Shown here: one piece after another, positions 8,343 through 16,371 of the stretch | How positions within the stretch are numbered: position 1 is the stretch's first letter | How the letters are laid out: each line of letters begins with the position of its first letter | Source: Mesorhizobium xinjiangense | GTDB lineage: Bacteria; Pseudomonadota; Alphaproteobacteria; Rhizobiales; Rhizobiaceae | DNA length: 64,000 nucleotides | Assembly (NCBI RefSeq): GCF_009749525.1 | Contig: NZ_WOAC01000022.1 | Location: 48,787-112,786 of the forward strand | Direction: 5' to 3' | Notes under the pieces: generated by a model | The model's database searches: none | What the model was told of the DNA's origin: nothing | The model's input: only the letters and a program-made list of their open reading frames with translations | Program-made: the position numbers and the translations under genes

Positions 8343-9116
8343 ATGAAGATCTGGTATCAAAGCTATGTCGACTACGAGCACGGCGCCCAGTACTGGGACG
8401 CCTTGCGCGCGCATCTCGACGCCATCGTCGACCCCGGAACCACGGTCGACATCAAGGGCATTACGCCGCATGACAGCTACGCCCATGCGATCGTCGAGTT
8501 CAGATGCGCCCGCGAGGTCATCTGCAACGCGGTCAGGGCCGAGCGCGAAGGCTATGACGCCTTCATCATCGGACACTTCCAGGATGCCGGCCTCTACGAG
8601 GCGCGCTCGGTCGTCGATATCCCCGTGCTCGGCATGGGCGAGGCATCGATGCTCCATGCCTGCCAGCTTGGCCAGCGTTCCGGCATCGTCACCATCAACC
8701 GGCGCTATATCCCCTGGTTCCACCACCAGATCGGCAAATACGGCCTGAAGGAGCGGGTGGCGGGCGTCCATGCGATGGATTTCGAGCCGGGGCAGATTCT
8801 CGCTGCCTTCGGCTCGCAGGAAAGGCTGGAGACGGTGGTCGGGCTGTTCGAGGAGCAGGCGCGGCCGCTGGTCGGGCAGGGGGTGGACGTGCTGATCCCC
8901 GGCGGCGGCATTCCGATGCTGCTTTTCTCCCAGCTTCAAGGGCACCGCGTCGACGGCGCACCGGTCATCAACGGCATTCCGATCGTCGTGAAAATGGCCG
9001 AGACGGCGGTCAAGCTGCGCCGCCTGACAGGGCTCGGCACCAGCCGCACTTCGGACTATGTGAAGCCGCCGGCCGAGATCATCGAGGAATTCATGGCGCA
9101 CCCCAAGGGGCTATGA
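8343..9116 (+). CDS. Aspartate/glutamate/hydantoin racemase superfamily protein lacking catalytic cysteines
   Basis: 257 residues with the two-domain racemase fold: a first lobe ending IIGHFQDAGLYEAR (residues 75-88) and a second lobe with VLIPGGGIP (183-191) and a C-terminal K-x-x-E helix. Hydantoin and Asp/Glu racemases have a Cys at each of these positions (ACFDDPG and LGCAGM types). Here the first is His78 and the second falls in a Gly run, so two-base racemisation cannot work. It may be an isomerase, lyase or hydrolase relative. Last gene of the operon, 4 bases after dctM. Its stop codon overlaps a dispersed repeat half. Confidence 0.8.
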   Translation: MKIWYQSYVDYEHGAQYWDALRAHLDAIVDPGTTVDIKGITPHDSYAHAIVEFRCAREVICNAVRAEREGYDAFIIGHFQDAGLYEARSVVDIPVLGMGEASMLHACQLGQRSGIVTINRRYIPWFHHQIGKYGLKERVAGVHAMDFEPGQILAAFGSQERLETVVGLFEEQARPLVGQGVDVLIPGGGIPMLLFSQLQGHRVDGAPVINGIPIVVKMAETAVKLRRLTGLGTSRTSDYVKPPAEIIEEFMAHPKGL

Positions 9117-9132
9117 CCCGAGGATCCATGCC
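9115..9132. repeat. Half copy of GGATCCATGCC-type rhizobial palindromic repeat
   Basis: GACCCGAGGATCCATGCC here equals the right arm of the complete palindrome at 46649-46685. It begins within the TGA of the racemase gene and fills part of the 60-base convergent gap to iorB. Confidence 0.6.
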
Positions 9133-9176
9133 TGAGCGACGCCTCTCCGGTAGTCCTGCACCGCGCTCCGCGTGTT

Positions 9177-10730
9177 TCAAAGAGTGGCGACGGTCTTCAG
9201 CGCCCCGTCGAGTGCGTCGCCGTCCTCGTCGAGCAGGGCAGCCTCGCGCAGTCGGCGCAGCCAGTCGGCGCCGTCCTCGCGATGCTCGATCAAGGGCAGG
9301 CCAGCCATGACACGGGCGAATTTCGACTGTCCGCGTGCGTGAGTGTCGGAATAGCCCTTGATCAGCCGCCGGCACTTGAGCACCTCCACCCCGAGCGCGT
9401 AGTAGCGTTCGCGTTGCTGCAACGCCGTCTCGAACCAGTTCTCGAGATGTGCCGTTTCCACCGTGTGGCGCAGCAGGCGCCGGCGCCATGGGCGCAGCGA
9501 TGCGACGACCCAGAGCATCAGGTAGCCCGACAGGCTGTCGGTGCGGATGCGCCGGCCCTTGTTGATGCGGCGGTCGCACCAGGCAAACAGTTTCGGCCGT
9601 GCCTCGATCCAGCGGCCGAGACCGGCAGGCAGGGTGCCGCAGACCTCTTCCATGCGCGGATGGAAATATTCCGTCACCTGAACGATGCCGTCTCGTGCCA
9701 CGCCTTGCTCCTTGCGCAGGCGCCGCTCCCGGCTGGTGCGCGTCTTCAGGTCGGCGACGCGGATGATGTCGTCATAGACCATGGCGTTGGCGGCATATTT
9801 GGCCGCCTGCACGGAGAAGGCATATCCGTTCTCGGCCGTGTCGCCGGCCAGCGCCCGCGAGACATGGTCGAGATAGGCCGCGCCATAGGCGACGTCCTGA
9901 TAGTCGACGACCTTTTTCAGGCCGGGCATCGCCATCTCGCGCACCGAGCCGGGCAGTGCGTCGACGCGGTCGCACAGTCGCTGCCAGGCTTCGACGAGCC
10001 GGCGCGGCCCGGCAACGGCCTCGGCGGATGGCGCGGCCGGGTCGGGGCGTTTCTCGACGCTGTCCTCTCCAGCCGAACCTGCACGCTCGCAGCTGGCGGC
10101 GAAGGCGCGCAGGCTTGCGTCCACGCCGCGGCCGGAGCGGCGGATCGTCTCCTCGAAGGCAGCGCGCGAAAAGGGCAGGGCGCCGGAGCCGGCGAGCGCG
10201 CCGAACAGGCTTGAGGAAATCACGCTACCGGCCTCGACGGCGATCTTCTCCATGTCGAAGCAGACGAGTTGGTGGGCGGCGGCCGAGGCCGCCGTCATGA
10301 CGGATTGCGCGTCGGCACGCCCGTCGCCCGGCGCGATCTTTTCGGACACCGCCAGCACCCGATGCGCCGATGCGATCAGCGTCGTGCGGTCCGGCGTGGA
10401 AAAGCCGCGCATGATGGCGCGCCCGGCCTCCATCAGTTCCGCCGCAATCAGGATATCGACGTCGCCGGGCGAGGGGCTGAGCGAGAAGACCGGCTCGCCG
10501 CCTGTGTCCGGCGCCATTTCCACATAATAGATCGTGGCGCCGGTGCGCTGGGCGACGCCGGCGACCGAGGTCGATTGCGCGCGGTAGCCGTTGCTCTCGG
10601 CAAGCGAGATGATCCAGTCGCTGAGAACACCGCCGCCCTGGCCGCCGACGGCCAGAATGGCGATCTTGATGATCGAAGCGGTCGCGTCGTCGCCGCCGGC
10701 CGGCAGATCGGGGAGCCTGTGAACGTTCAT
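9177..10730 (-). CDS. iorB: Indolepyruvate oxidoreductase subunit beta, with DUF6537-type C-terminal extension
   Basis: 517 residues. The N-terminal ~190 residues are the gamma-type domain of 2-oxoacid:ferredoxin oxidoreductases, with the glycine-rich AVGGQGGGVLSDWI near residue 30 and GVAQRTGATIYYVEMAP. The remaining ~300 residues match the helical extension found in aerobic proteobacterial IorB (DUF6537-type). With IorA it would oxidatively decarboxylate aryl pyruvates from aromatic amino acids to aryl-acetyl-CoA, passing electrons to ferredoxin. Its ATG lies one base after the iorA stop. An upstream in-frame extension inside iorA is rejected. Confidence 0.87.
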   Translation of the reverse strand: MNVHRLPDLPAGGDDATASIIKIAILAVGGQGGGVLSDWIISLAESNGYRAQSTSVAGVAQRTGATIYYVEMAPDTGGEPVFSLSPSPGDVDILIAAELMEAGRAIMRGFSTPDRTTLIASAHRVLAVSEKIAPGDGRADAQSVMTAASAAAHQLVCFDMEKIAVEAGSVISSSLFGALAGSGALPFSRAAFEETIRRSGRGVDASLRAFAASCERAGSAGEDSVEKRPDPAAPSAEAVAGPRRLVEAWQRLCDRVDALPGSVREMAMPGLKKVVDYQDVAYGAAYLDHVSRALAGDTAENGYAFSVQAAKYAANAMVYDDIIRVADLKTRTSRERRLRKEQGVARDGIVQVTEYFHPRMEEVCGTLPAGLGRWIEARPKLFAWCDRRINKGRRIRTDSLSGYLMLWVVASLRPWRRRLLRHTVETAHLENWFETALQQRERYYALGVEVLKCRRLIKGYSDTHARGQSKFARVMAGLPLIEHREDGADWLRRLREAALLDEDGDALDGALKTVATL

Positions 10731-10731
10731 C

Positions 10732-12885
10732 TCATTGCTCCGCGAACTGGAGGCGGCCCGCTTCGCGGCGCATCTGCAGCCAGCCGATGAGGCCGCGCCG
10801 CAGGCGGTCGACCAACCGGTCGCGCCGGGTGGGGTTGTGCACCACGTCGGCGCGATAGAAGGACGGGCACAGGACCGCCGCATCGGCGACCTCGCCGCAA
10901 TTGCCGCAGCCCACGCAGCTCTGGTCGATGCTGGCGACCGGATCGTCGCGCAGCGGATCGTCGAGTTTCTTGACCGACAGCGACGGGCAGCCCGAAAGCC
11001 GCATGCAGGCGTGATCGCCGGTGCACACATCCTCGTCGACGCCGAAGCGCGGCTTGACGACGCGCTCGCCGGCCTTCATCGCCGCCCCGAGCAGCGGCTT
11101 TTCGCGGCGCTGGCGGTTGAGCATGCATTCCGACGAGGCGACGATCACCTTCGGGCCTTTTTCCGGTGTCGTCAGCGCCTCGCGCAGCGTATCGCGCATC
11201 TTTCCGACATCGTAGGTGCGGTCGACCTGGCGCACCCAGTTCACGCCGAGCCCGCGCACGGCCTCGGCGATCGGATGCTTGGTCGATTTCGTCTTGTTGT
11301 CGGCGCGCGAGGACAGGACGTCCTGCCCGCCGGTGGCGGCGGAATAATAGTTGTCGACGATGACGATGACGCCGTCGTTCTGGTTGAACACGGCGTTGCC
11401 GACAGAAGAGGTGAGGCCGTTGTGCCAGAAGCCGCCGTCGCCGACGAAGGAGATGGAACGCCGGTTGGCGCCGGGGTCGTTGAAGGCGGAAGCCGAGGCC
11501 GGGCCGAGCCCGTAGCCCATCGTTGTGGCGCCGATCTCGAAGGGCGCGTTGATGGAAAACAGGTGGCAGCCGATGTCGGATGCAATGTGGTGCTGGCCGA
11601 GTTCCTTTTCCACCAGCTTGGTCGCGGCGAAGATCGGCCGTTCCGGGCAGCCGGTGCAAAAGCCCGGCGGGCGCACCGGCACGACATTGGCCAGATCGGG
11701 GGCGGTCTCGACCGGTGGCGGCGCGTTCGGGGCCCGGCCCCTGGAGGGCAGCAGGCCGGCGCCGTGCTCCGACAGAAAGGCGCGTATGCCGTCGGTCATC
11801 ACCTGGCCGGTATATTCGCCGGCCATCGGCAACGGCCCCTTGCCGACAAGCCGTGTCCTGGCGCCGGCCTTGTAGAGCATGGAGCCGAAGGCCTGCTCGA
11901 TATAGTCGGGCTGGCCTTCCTCGACCATGAGCACGGCGTCCTTGCCGTCGCAGAAGGAAAGGAACTCCTCGCTTATCAGCGGGTAGGTGACATTGAGGAC
12001 ATAGAGCGGCACCTTCGTATTGCCGTAAATGTCGGCCAGTCCCAGCCGTTGCAGGCTGCGGATGACGGCATTGTACATCCCGCCCTGCAGGACGATGCCG
12101 ACCTTGGCGCTGTCCGGGCCGAAGACCTCGTTGAGTCCGTTGTCGCGAATATAGCGGATTGCCGCCGGCAGGCGCTTGTCGATCTTCTCGTGCTCGTGGA
12201 CGAAGGAAGCCGGGGGCAGGACGATGCGCTGCGTGTCGCGTCGCGGGTTTTCGACGGCGTCGCGGACGGTCATTGCGGGCGCGACATTGTCCCTGGCGGC
12301 AAAGCGCCCGTGCACATGGCAGCCGCGAATGCGCACCTGCAGCATCACCGGCGTGTTGGACGCCTCGGACAGCTCGAAACCGTCGCCGACGGCCTTGACG
12401 ATGGAAGGCAGGTTGGGGCGCGGATCGAGCAGCCAGATCTGGCTCTTCATGGCGAAGGCATGGCTGCGCTCCTGCATGATGGACGAGCCTTCGCCGTAAT
12501 CCTCGCCGACGATTACCAGCGCGCCGCCTGTCACGCCGCCCGATGCCAGATTGGCCAGGGCGTCGGAGGCGACATTGGTGCCGACGGTCGACTTGAAGGT
12601 GACCGCGCCGCGGATCGGGTAGTGCACCGAGGCGGCAAGCATGGCGGCAGCCGTCGCTTCCGATGCGCTGGCCTCGAAATGCACGCCGAGCTCGCCGAGG
12701 ATCTCCTGTGCGTCGGACAACACGTCCATCAGGTGGCTGATCGGCGCACCCTGATAGCCGCCGACATAGCCCACACCGTTTTCGAGCAGCGCCTTGGTGA
12801 TGGCGAGAATGCCTTCGCCGTGGAAGGTATCGCCTGCGCCCATGCGCAGCTTCTCGACCTCTTTAGCGAATGAGCGTTCGGCCAT
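10732..12885 (-). CDS. iorA: Indolepyruvate ferredoxin oxidoreductase subunit alpha
   Basis: 717 residues: N-terminal pyrimidine-binding domain (GVGYVGGYQGAPISHLMD, FEASASEATAAAMLA), a C-terminal TPP-pyrophosphate domain (GDGGFWHNGLTSSVGNAVFNQNDGVIVIVDN with the GDG...NN motif), a CPERPIF cysteine motif, and a ferredoxin-like tail with two cysteine clusters (CTGDHAC... near 620 and CVGCGNC near 654) for 4Fe-4S centres. The start at 12885 gives a normal IorA N-terminus; a start 45 bases upstream has no support. It is transcribed from the promoter/operator at 12965-13010 and is probably repressed by the MarR protein encoded just upstream. Confidence 0.93.
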   Translation of the reverse strand: MAERSFAKEVEKLRMGAGDTFHGEGILAITKALLENGVGYVGGYQGAPISHLMDVLSDAQEILGELGVHFEASASEATAAAMLAASVHYPIRGAVTFKSTVGTNVASDALANLASGGVTGGALVIVGEDYGEGSSIMQERSHAFAMKSQIWLLDPRPNLPSIVKAVGDGFELSEASNTPVMLQVRIRGCHVHGRFAARDNVAPAMTVRDAVENPRRDTQRIVLPPASFVHEHEKIDKRLPAAIRYIRDNGLNEVFGPDSAKVGIVLQGGMYNAVIRSLQRLGLADIYGNTKVPLYVLNVTYPLISEEFLSFCDGKDAVLMVEEGQPDYIEQAFGSMLYKAGARTRLVGKGPLPMAGEYTGQVMTDGIRAFLSEHGAGLLPSRGRAPNAPPPVETAPDLANVVPVRPPGFCTGCPERPIFAATKLVEKELGQHHIASDIGCHLFSINAPFEIGATTMGYGLGPASASAFNDPGANRRSISFVGDGGFWHNGLTSSVGNAVFNQNDGVIVIVDNYYSAATGGQDVLSSRADNKTKSTKHPIAEAVRGLGVNWVRQVDRTYDVGKMRDTLREALTTPEKGPKVIVASSECMLNRQRREKPLLGAAMKAGERVVKPRFGVDEDVCTGDHACMRLSGCPSLSVKKLDDPLRDDPVASIDQSCVGCGNCGEVADAAVLCPSFYRADVVHNPTRRDRLVDRLRRGLIGWLQMRREAGRLQFAEQ

Positions 12886-12964
12886 TGCGTTTCGATCCGT
12901 CGGTTGCCGTCGCGCCAACCCGCATAACATTGTCCGCGCGGGCTTGCAGAGCGATCGGTGCCTG

Positions 12965-12990
12965 AAATAATATGCATTTGCATATTATTT
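12965..12990. promoter_or_regulatory. Perfect 26-bp palindromic operator upstream of iorA
   Basis: AAATAATATGCA, a TT centre, and TGCATATTATTT form a perfect inverted repeat with 12-base arms. It is AT-rich in a GC-rich genome, lies 80 bases upstream of the iorA start and covers the predicted -10 box. Size and placement fit a MarR dimer site; the MarR gene at 13027 is immediately upstream. Confidence 0.75.
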
Positions 12991-13010
12991 TGGACGGTTG
13001 GCCACGTCAA
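12982..13010 (-). promoter_or_regulatory. Sigma-70-type promoter for iorAB
   Basis: Reading the minus strand: -35 TTGACG (13005-13010), exactly 17 bases, then -10 TAATAT (12982-12987). The -10 is inside the right arm of the palindrome, so a bound repressor would block RNA polymerase. Confidence 0.65.
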
Positions 13011-13026
13011 GCGGACTTCGGCGGGT

Positions 13027-13656
13027 TCAGATCTCGTGCTTGCGGATGTTGCGCAGGATCTTCTGCAAGGTGGCGGTGAAGCGCTCGCGTTCCTCGTCGT
13101 CGATGCCGACGAACATCGCCTCCGACGAAGCCAGCATCGTCGGCCAGAGCGCGTTGAAGGTGGCGCGCCCGCGCTCGGTGATGAAGATGTTGCGCACCCG
13201 GTTGTCGTCCGGGGCCGCCTGGCGGCGGATCAGTTTTTCCGCCTCCATGGCGTCGAGGACACGACTGAGGGTTGACTGCTCGGTGACCGCATAGACCGAG
13301 AGCTCGTTGATCTTCAGGCCGTCCATGACCGACAGCACCGCAAGCGCACGCATCTTGGGCGTGGTCAGGCCTTCCTCGTTGAGCCGATCGCGCAGCGTCT
13401 GGTTGTAGCGCCCCATGATGCGGTTCATCAGGTAGGGCGCGAACTGCTGCAGTCCGAGCTCGCCGAGTGTTCGAATGGCGCCAGGCACAGCCGCTTCCGC
13501 CGCGGTCCCGGCGCCCCCGGGTCCGGCGTTGTCGCCGGTCTCGCCGTCGTTCAGCTCGTCTTCGCTGGCCAATGAATCCGCCTCCGCAATCGAACCCGGC
13601 CGGTATGTTGGCCGCCGCTCGTCATCATCGTGTCGATCGGGGAGGCGATGCCGCAC
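13027..13656 (-). CDS. MarR family transcriptional regulator of iorAB
   Basis: 209 residues. A low-complexity, acidic and Gly/Ala-rich N-terminal ~60 residues precede a typical MarR core: dimer helix LQQFAPYLMNRIMGRYNQTL, wHTH with ALAVLSVMDGLKINELSVYAVTEQSTLSRVLDAME, and the wing DDNRVRNIFITERGR. The start is a GTG at 13656 with AAGGA upstream; the unusual N-terminal tail means a later start cannot be excluded. It precedes iorAB on the same strand and is the natural candidate to bind the palindrome at 12965-12990; ligand probably an aryl-pyruvate or aryl-acetate (inference). Confidence 0.85.
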   Translation of the reverse strand: MRHRLPDRHDDDERRPTYRPGSIAEADSLASEDELNDGETGDNAGPGGAGTAAEAAVPGAIRTLGELGLQQFAPYLMNRIMGRYNQTLRDRLNEEGLTTPKMRALAVLSVMDGLKINELSVYAVTEQSTLSRVLDAMEAEKLIRRQAAPDDNRVRNIFITERGRATFNALWPTMLASSEAMFVGIDDEERERFTATLQKILRNIRKHEI

Positions 13657-13786
13657 CCCGTTTGTCCTTATACGGACTTATAGATGATATTGCATGGTTT
13701 CGCAGGCAAATCAGCAGCGACGGTCCACCGCGAAGGTCAGAAATCTGTATCGCCCCGATATCCTGCAGAGCGGAATCAAAGAGTTT

Positions 13787-13823
13787 GGTCGGTTCATCGC
13801 AGTTATGAAACGATGAACCGATC
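13787..13823. repeat. Intergenic hairpin between TonB receptor 3' end and marR
   Basis: TCGGTTCATCG (13789-13799) and CGATGAACCGA (13811-13821) form a perfect 11-base stem with an 11-base loop. No T-tract follows on either strand. It could terminate or protect the receptor mRNA, or be an operator near the marR promoter. The rest of 13657-13873 has no gene I can see. Confidence 0.4.
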
Positions 13824-13873
13824 CGGGACGCCGTTCACGCTATCAGATCGATACCGGTCTTCGGCGACTCTAC

Positions 13874-16117
13874 CTAAAAGCGTTGGGAGATGGTGATGCG
13901 GAACGCTCGTCCGGCCTCGGAGTAGCGATCGCGAACATCATCTGATGTGTTGTCCGGCACGTCCAACGCGTTCCAGTACTTCTTGTCCAAGACGTTGAAA
14001 ACGCCGGCCTGGATACGAAGCCCGTTGAGCTGCTCCGGCTCCCACCAGCCCGTGACGTCGACAATGCCGTATCCGGGCGCCTTGAACCCTCCGTCGCTGA
14101 CCTTGTCGCGCGCGGCAGCCATGGTGAGCGAGACGTCGGCACCCCAGTTTTCGGTGTTGTAGCCCAGGCCGACAATGGCCCGCAGTGGCGGGATCGAATT
14201 GAGATATTCGTCCGTGTCCGTGTCTTTGCCGTGCGACCATGCGAATGACCCCCAGGTCCGCCAGTTGGGAGCGAAATTCCAGTAACCGCTCAGTTCCGCA
14301 CCGTAAATCTGGACGCGGTCTCTGTTCTCGTAGCCGATAACGCCACCGATCGGGTACTCCCCACCAGGCGGGGCGATCTGCACCTGATCGATGAAGTTGC
14401 GGTAGTAATTGTTGAACAGGCTGACCGAGGCTCCATATGCCGCTGCCTCGTATCGGGCCCCTAGTTCGAAACCATTGCTGGTCTCCGGGTTCAGGTTAGG
14501 GTTGCCGACACGGGCATACGATCCAGGTTGGCCATAATTCTGGTAAAGTTCGAGTGCCGACGGTGCTCGGAATGCCTGGGCCCACTGAGCGTAGAGTTCC
14601 AGATTGTCGGTAGCCTGCCAAGCGGCCCGCATCTTGCCGGAGACCCTGGCATCGCTGTTTGAGGGGGGCAATGTCCCGTCGAAGTTCGGCCCGCGTTCAT
14701 ACGCTGCAGTCGAATTCGGATTGTGTTCGTACCAATCGAAGCGGATTCCCGGCGTCAAAGTGATGTTGTTGGGAAGCGCGATGTCGTCTTCGACAAACAT
14801 GCCGAAGAAGAGGCTCTCGACGTCCGGCATGTCGGAGGCGTTGGAGTGCAAGAACTTGCAGGATTGGGGGCCGAAGAAATCCGGGACGGTCGTCCAGTCG
14901 ACATCGGGGCAGCTATCGACGCCCGACGAATACTGATGCGTGTCCTGCCGGTAGATTTCGCTGCCGAAGCGAAGGTTGTGACTAAGCCCCCCGAGCTCCA
15001 TTTCCTTCGACGTGTTCCCCGTAACACCGTAGGAGGTTTGTTCAAGCTCGTTGTCGCGCTTGTAGACACCGCTTGGATAACCGTAGAAGAACGGATCGCC
15101 CGGGATGATATCGGCTCTCGAATCCCGGAAACGAAAACCGTCGGTCGTCTTGTTCAGCTGCTGGCGCATCCAGTAGGCCGTGACATGGGCTCTATCGACC
15201 CAGTCTGCACCATCCGGTGAGAGAAAGTCGTAGGTGGCGGAGAGGCGCTGCCGTTTGACATCATCGCCGGACTTGAGGCTTCCCGGCTGGTAGCTCGAAG
15301 ATGTGCCGATGCGATCGTCTATGTCTGCATCCCGCTCGAAGAGCTCTCCCGTAATGCCGAAGCGGTGACCGTCCCCGACATATTGGTGGATTTTCACGAG
15401 CAGGTTGCCTTGGTCGTAATCCAACGGGTTCGCCTCGGTGCGGTCCGAACCGTAACCGCCGATAGTCCCGAAATTGTCGGTCTCGTGACCCGCACGATAG
15501 CTGCCTTGAATGAGGACATATGTATCGTTGACACGGCCCGCCACGGCGGCATTCGTGCGCCAGCTCTGGTCGGCGCTATCGTAGGCCCCTTTGACGAGCG
15601 ACCCAAATCGACGCCCGCCCGTCAGGAGGTCTTCCGGATCAAGAGTCCGGAACGATACGACGCCACCAAGAACGCCCGATCCGTAGTGTGTCGAGTCGGC
15701 CCCGCGCGTGATGTCGATTGTGGAAATCGTATCGAAGTCGAAAGCGTTCAGTCCGCCCTGGGCGCTGTCGCGCGGGTCAGTCAGCCACGGGACACGTATG
15801 CCATCGATGGTCGTGAGGACGCGGTTCTGATCAAGACCGCGGAGGTTGATGCTGTTGTTGTTGCTGTTGAAATTGACGCCGGCATCAATGCGGCGCGAAA
15901 GATCGTCGATGTCGTCCACCATACGACGATCGAGCTCTTCCTTCTCCACCGTCGTGGTCAAGACTGTCCGATCGGGGTCGGAGGCGGCTTCGACCGTAAG
16001 TCTGTCCAGTTGCGTGGCTCCTTCTTGCGCAGTTGCGGTGTTGCCCGCCCCCACTGCCACCAAAAGCGTCGCCGTGCTGCACAATAGTCGTCTGCGCCAA
16101 ACGGAATTCGCAAGCAT
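13874..16117 (-). CDS. TonB-dependent receptor, hemoglobin/transferrin/lactoferrin (heme) family
   Basis: 747 residues. Signal peptide with hydrophobic core near residues 12-25, cleavage after TAA/TATAQ; a plug domain with INLRGLDQNRVLTTIDGIRVPW and the STHYGSGVLGGVV motif; a 22-strand barrel ending in the aromatic C-terminus ITISQRF. The FRAP box near residue 518 and the NPNL box about 20 residues later are marks of heme receptors, but the stretch between them has no His, which Yersinia HemR-type receptors use to bind heme. No hmuTUV or tonB genes are nearby, so it is an orphan uptake gene. A RirA-like box lies upstream. Confidence 0.88.
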   Translation of the reverse strand: MLANSVWRRRLLCSTATLLVAVGAGNTATAQEGATQLDRLTVEAASDPDRTVLTTTVEKEELDRRMVDDIDDLSRRIDAGVNFNSNNNSINLRGLDQNRVLTTIDGIRVPWLTDPRDSAQGGLNAFDFDTISTIDITRGADSTHYGSGVLGGVVSFRTLDPEDLLTGGRRFGSLVKGAYDSADQSWRTNAAVAGRVNDTYVLIQGSYRAGHETDNFGTIGGYGSDRTEANPLDYDQGNLLVKIHQYVGDGHRFGITGELFERDADIDDRIGTSSSYQPGSLKSGDDVKRQRLSATYDFLSPDGADWVDRAHVTAYWMRQQLNKTTDGFRFRDSRADIIPGDPFFYGYPSGVYKRDNELEQTSYGVTGNTSKEMELGGLSHNLRFGSEIYRQDTHQYSSGVDSCPDVDWTTVPDFFGPQSCKFLHSNASDMPDVESLFFGMFVEDDIALPNNITLTPGIRFDWYEHNPNSTAAYERGPNFDGTLPPSNSDARVSGKMRAAWQATDNLELYAQWAQAFRAPSALELYQNYGQPGSYARVGNPNLNPETSNGFELGARYEAAAYGASVSLFNNYYRNFIDQVQIAPPGGEYPIGGVIGYENRDRVQIYGAELSGYWNFAPNWRTWGSFAWSHGKDTDTDEYLNSIPPLRAIVGLGYNTENWGADVSLTMAAARDKVSDGGFKAPGYGIVDVTGWWEPEQLNGLRIQAGVFNVLDKKYWNALDVPDNTSDDVRDRYSEAGRAFRITISQRF

Positions 16118-16239
16118 GCCTCAAGCCCCTCTTTGCAAAGATTGCCTGGCTGGCCGGCCGCGGAATGCAGCCACGCTTGCTGAGCGTAGGAAGATACGTG
16201 GAACACAAAAGAATCGTACCCACCGCTGATCGGAGGTTC

Positions 16240-16267
16240 AGTATCAAAACATGATTGCTATAGTCAA
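16240..16267 (-). promoter_or_regulatory. Putative promoter of TonB receptor gene
   Basis: On the minus strand, -35 TTGACT (16262-16267), 16 bases, -10 GATACT (16240-16245), about 120 bases before the receptor ATG. The -35 overlaps the RirA-type box. Confidence 0.5.
16252..16266. promoter_or_regulatory. RirA-type iron-responsive operator (TGA-N9-TCA)
   Basis: TGATTGCTATAGTCA matches the TGA-N9-TCA consensus described for the Rhizobiales iron regulator RirA. It overlaps the predicted -35 box of the TonB receptor gene, where binding would repress transcription when iron is plentiful. Confidence 0.55.
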
Positions 16268-16371
16268 GAATTAGAGTGCCCTACGTCCATTCGACACACA
16301 GGCTCTCATCCCGTTCAATCACTTCTCATGATCGATGGGGCGCTCCGGGTCATGGAGTTCGACGCGAACGC

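Noticed and set aside
10735..12873. 712-codon plus-strand open frame opposite iorA
   Set aside because: Low-complexity Gly/Asp/Arg/Ala composition with no motif; iorA on the other strand has full cofactor motifs.
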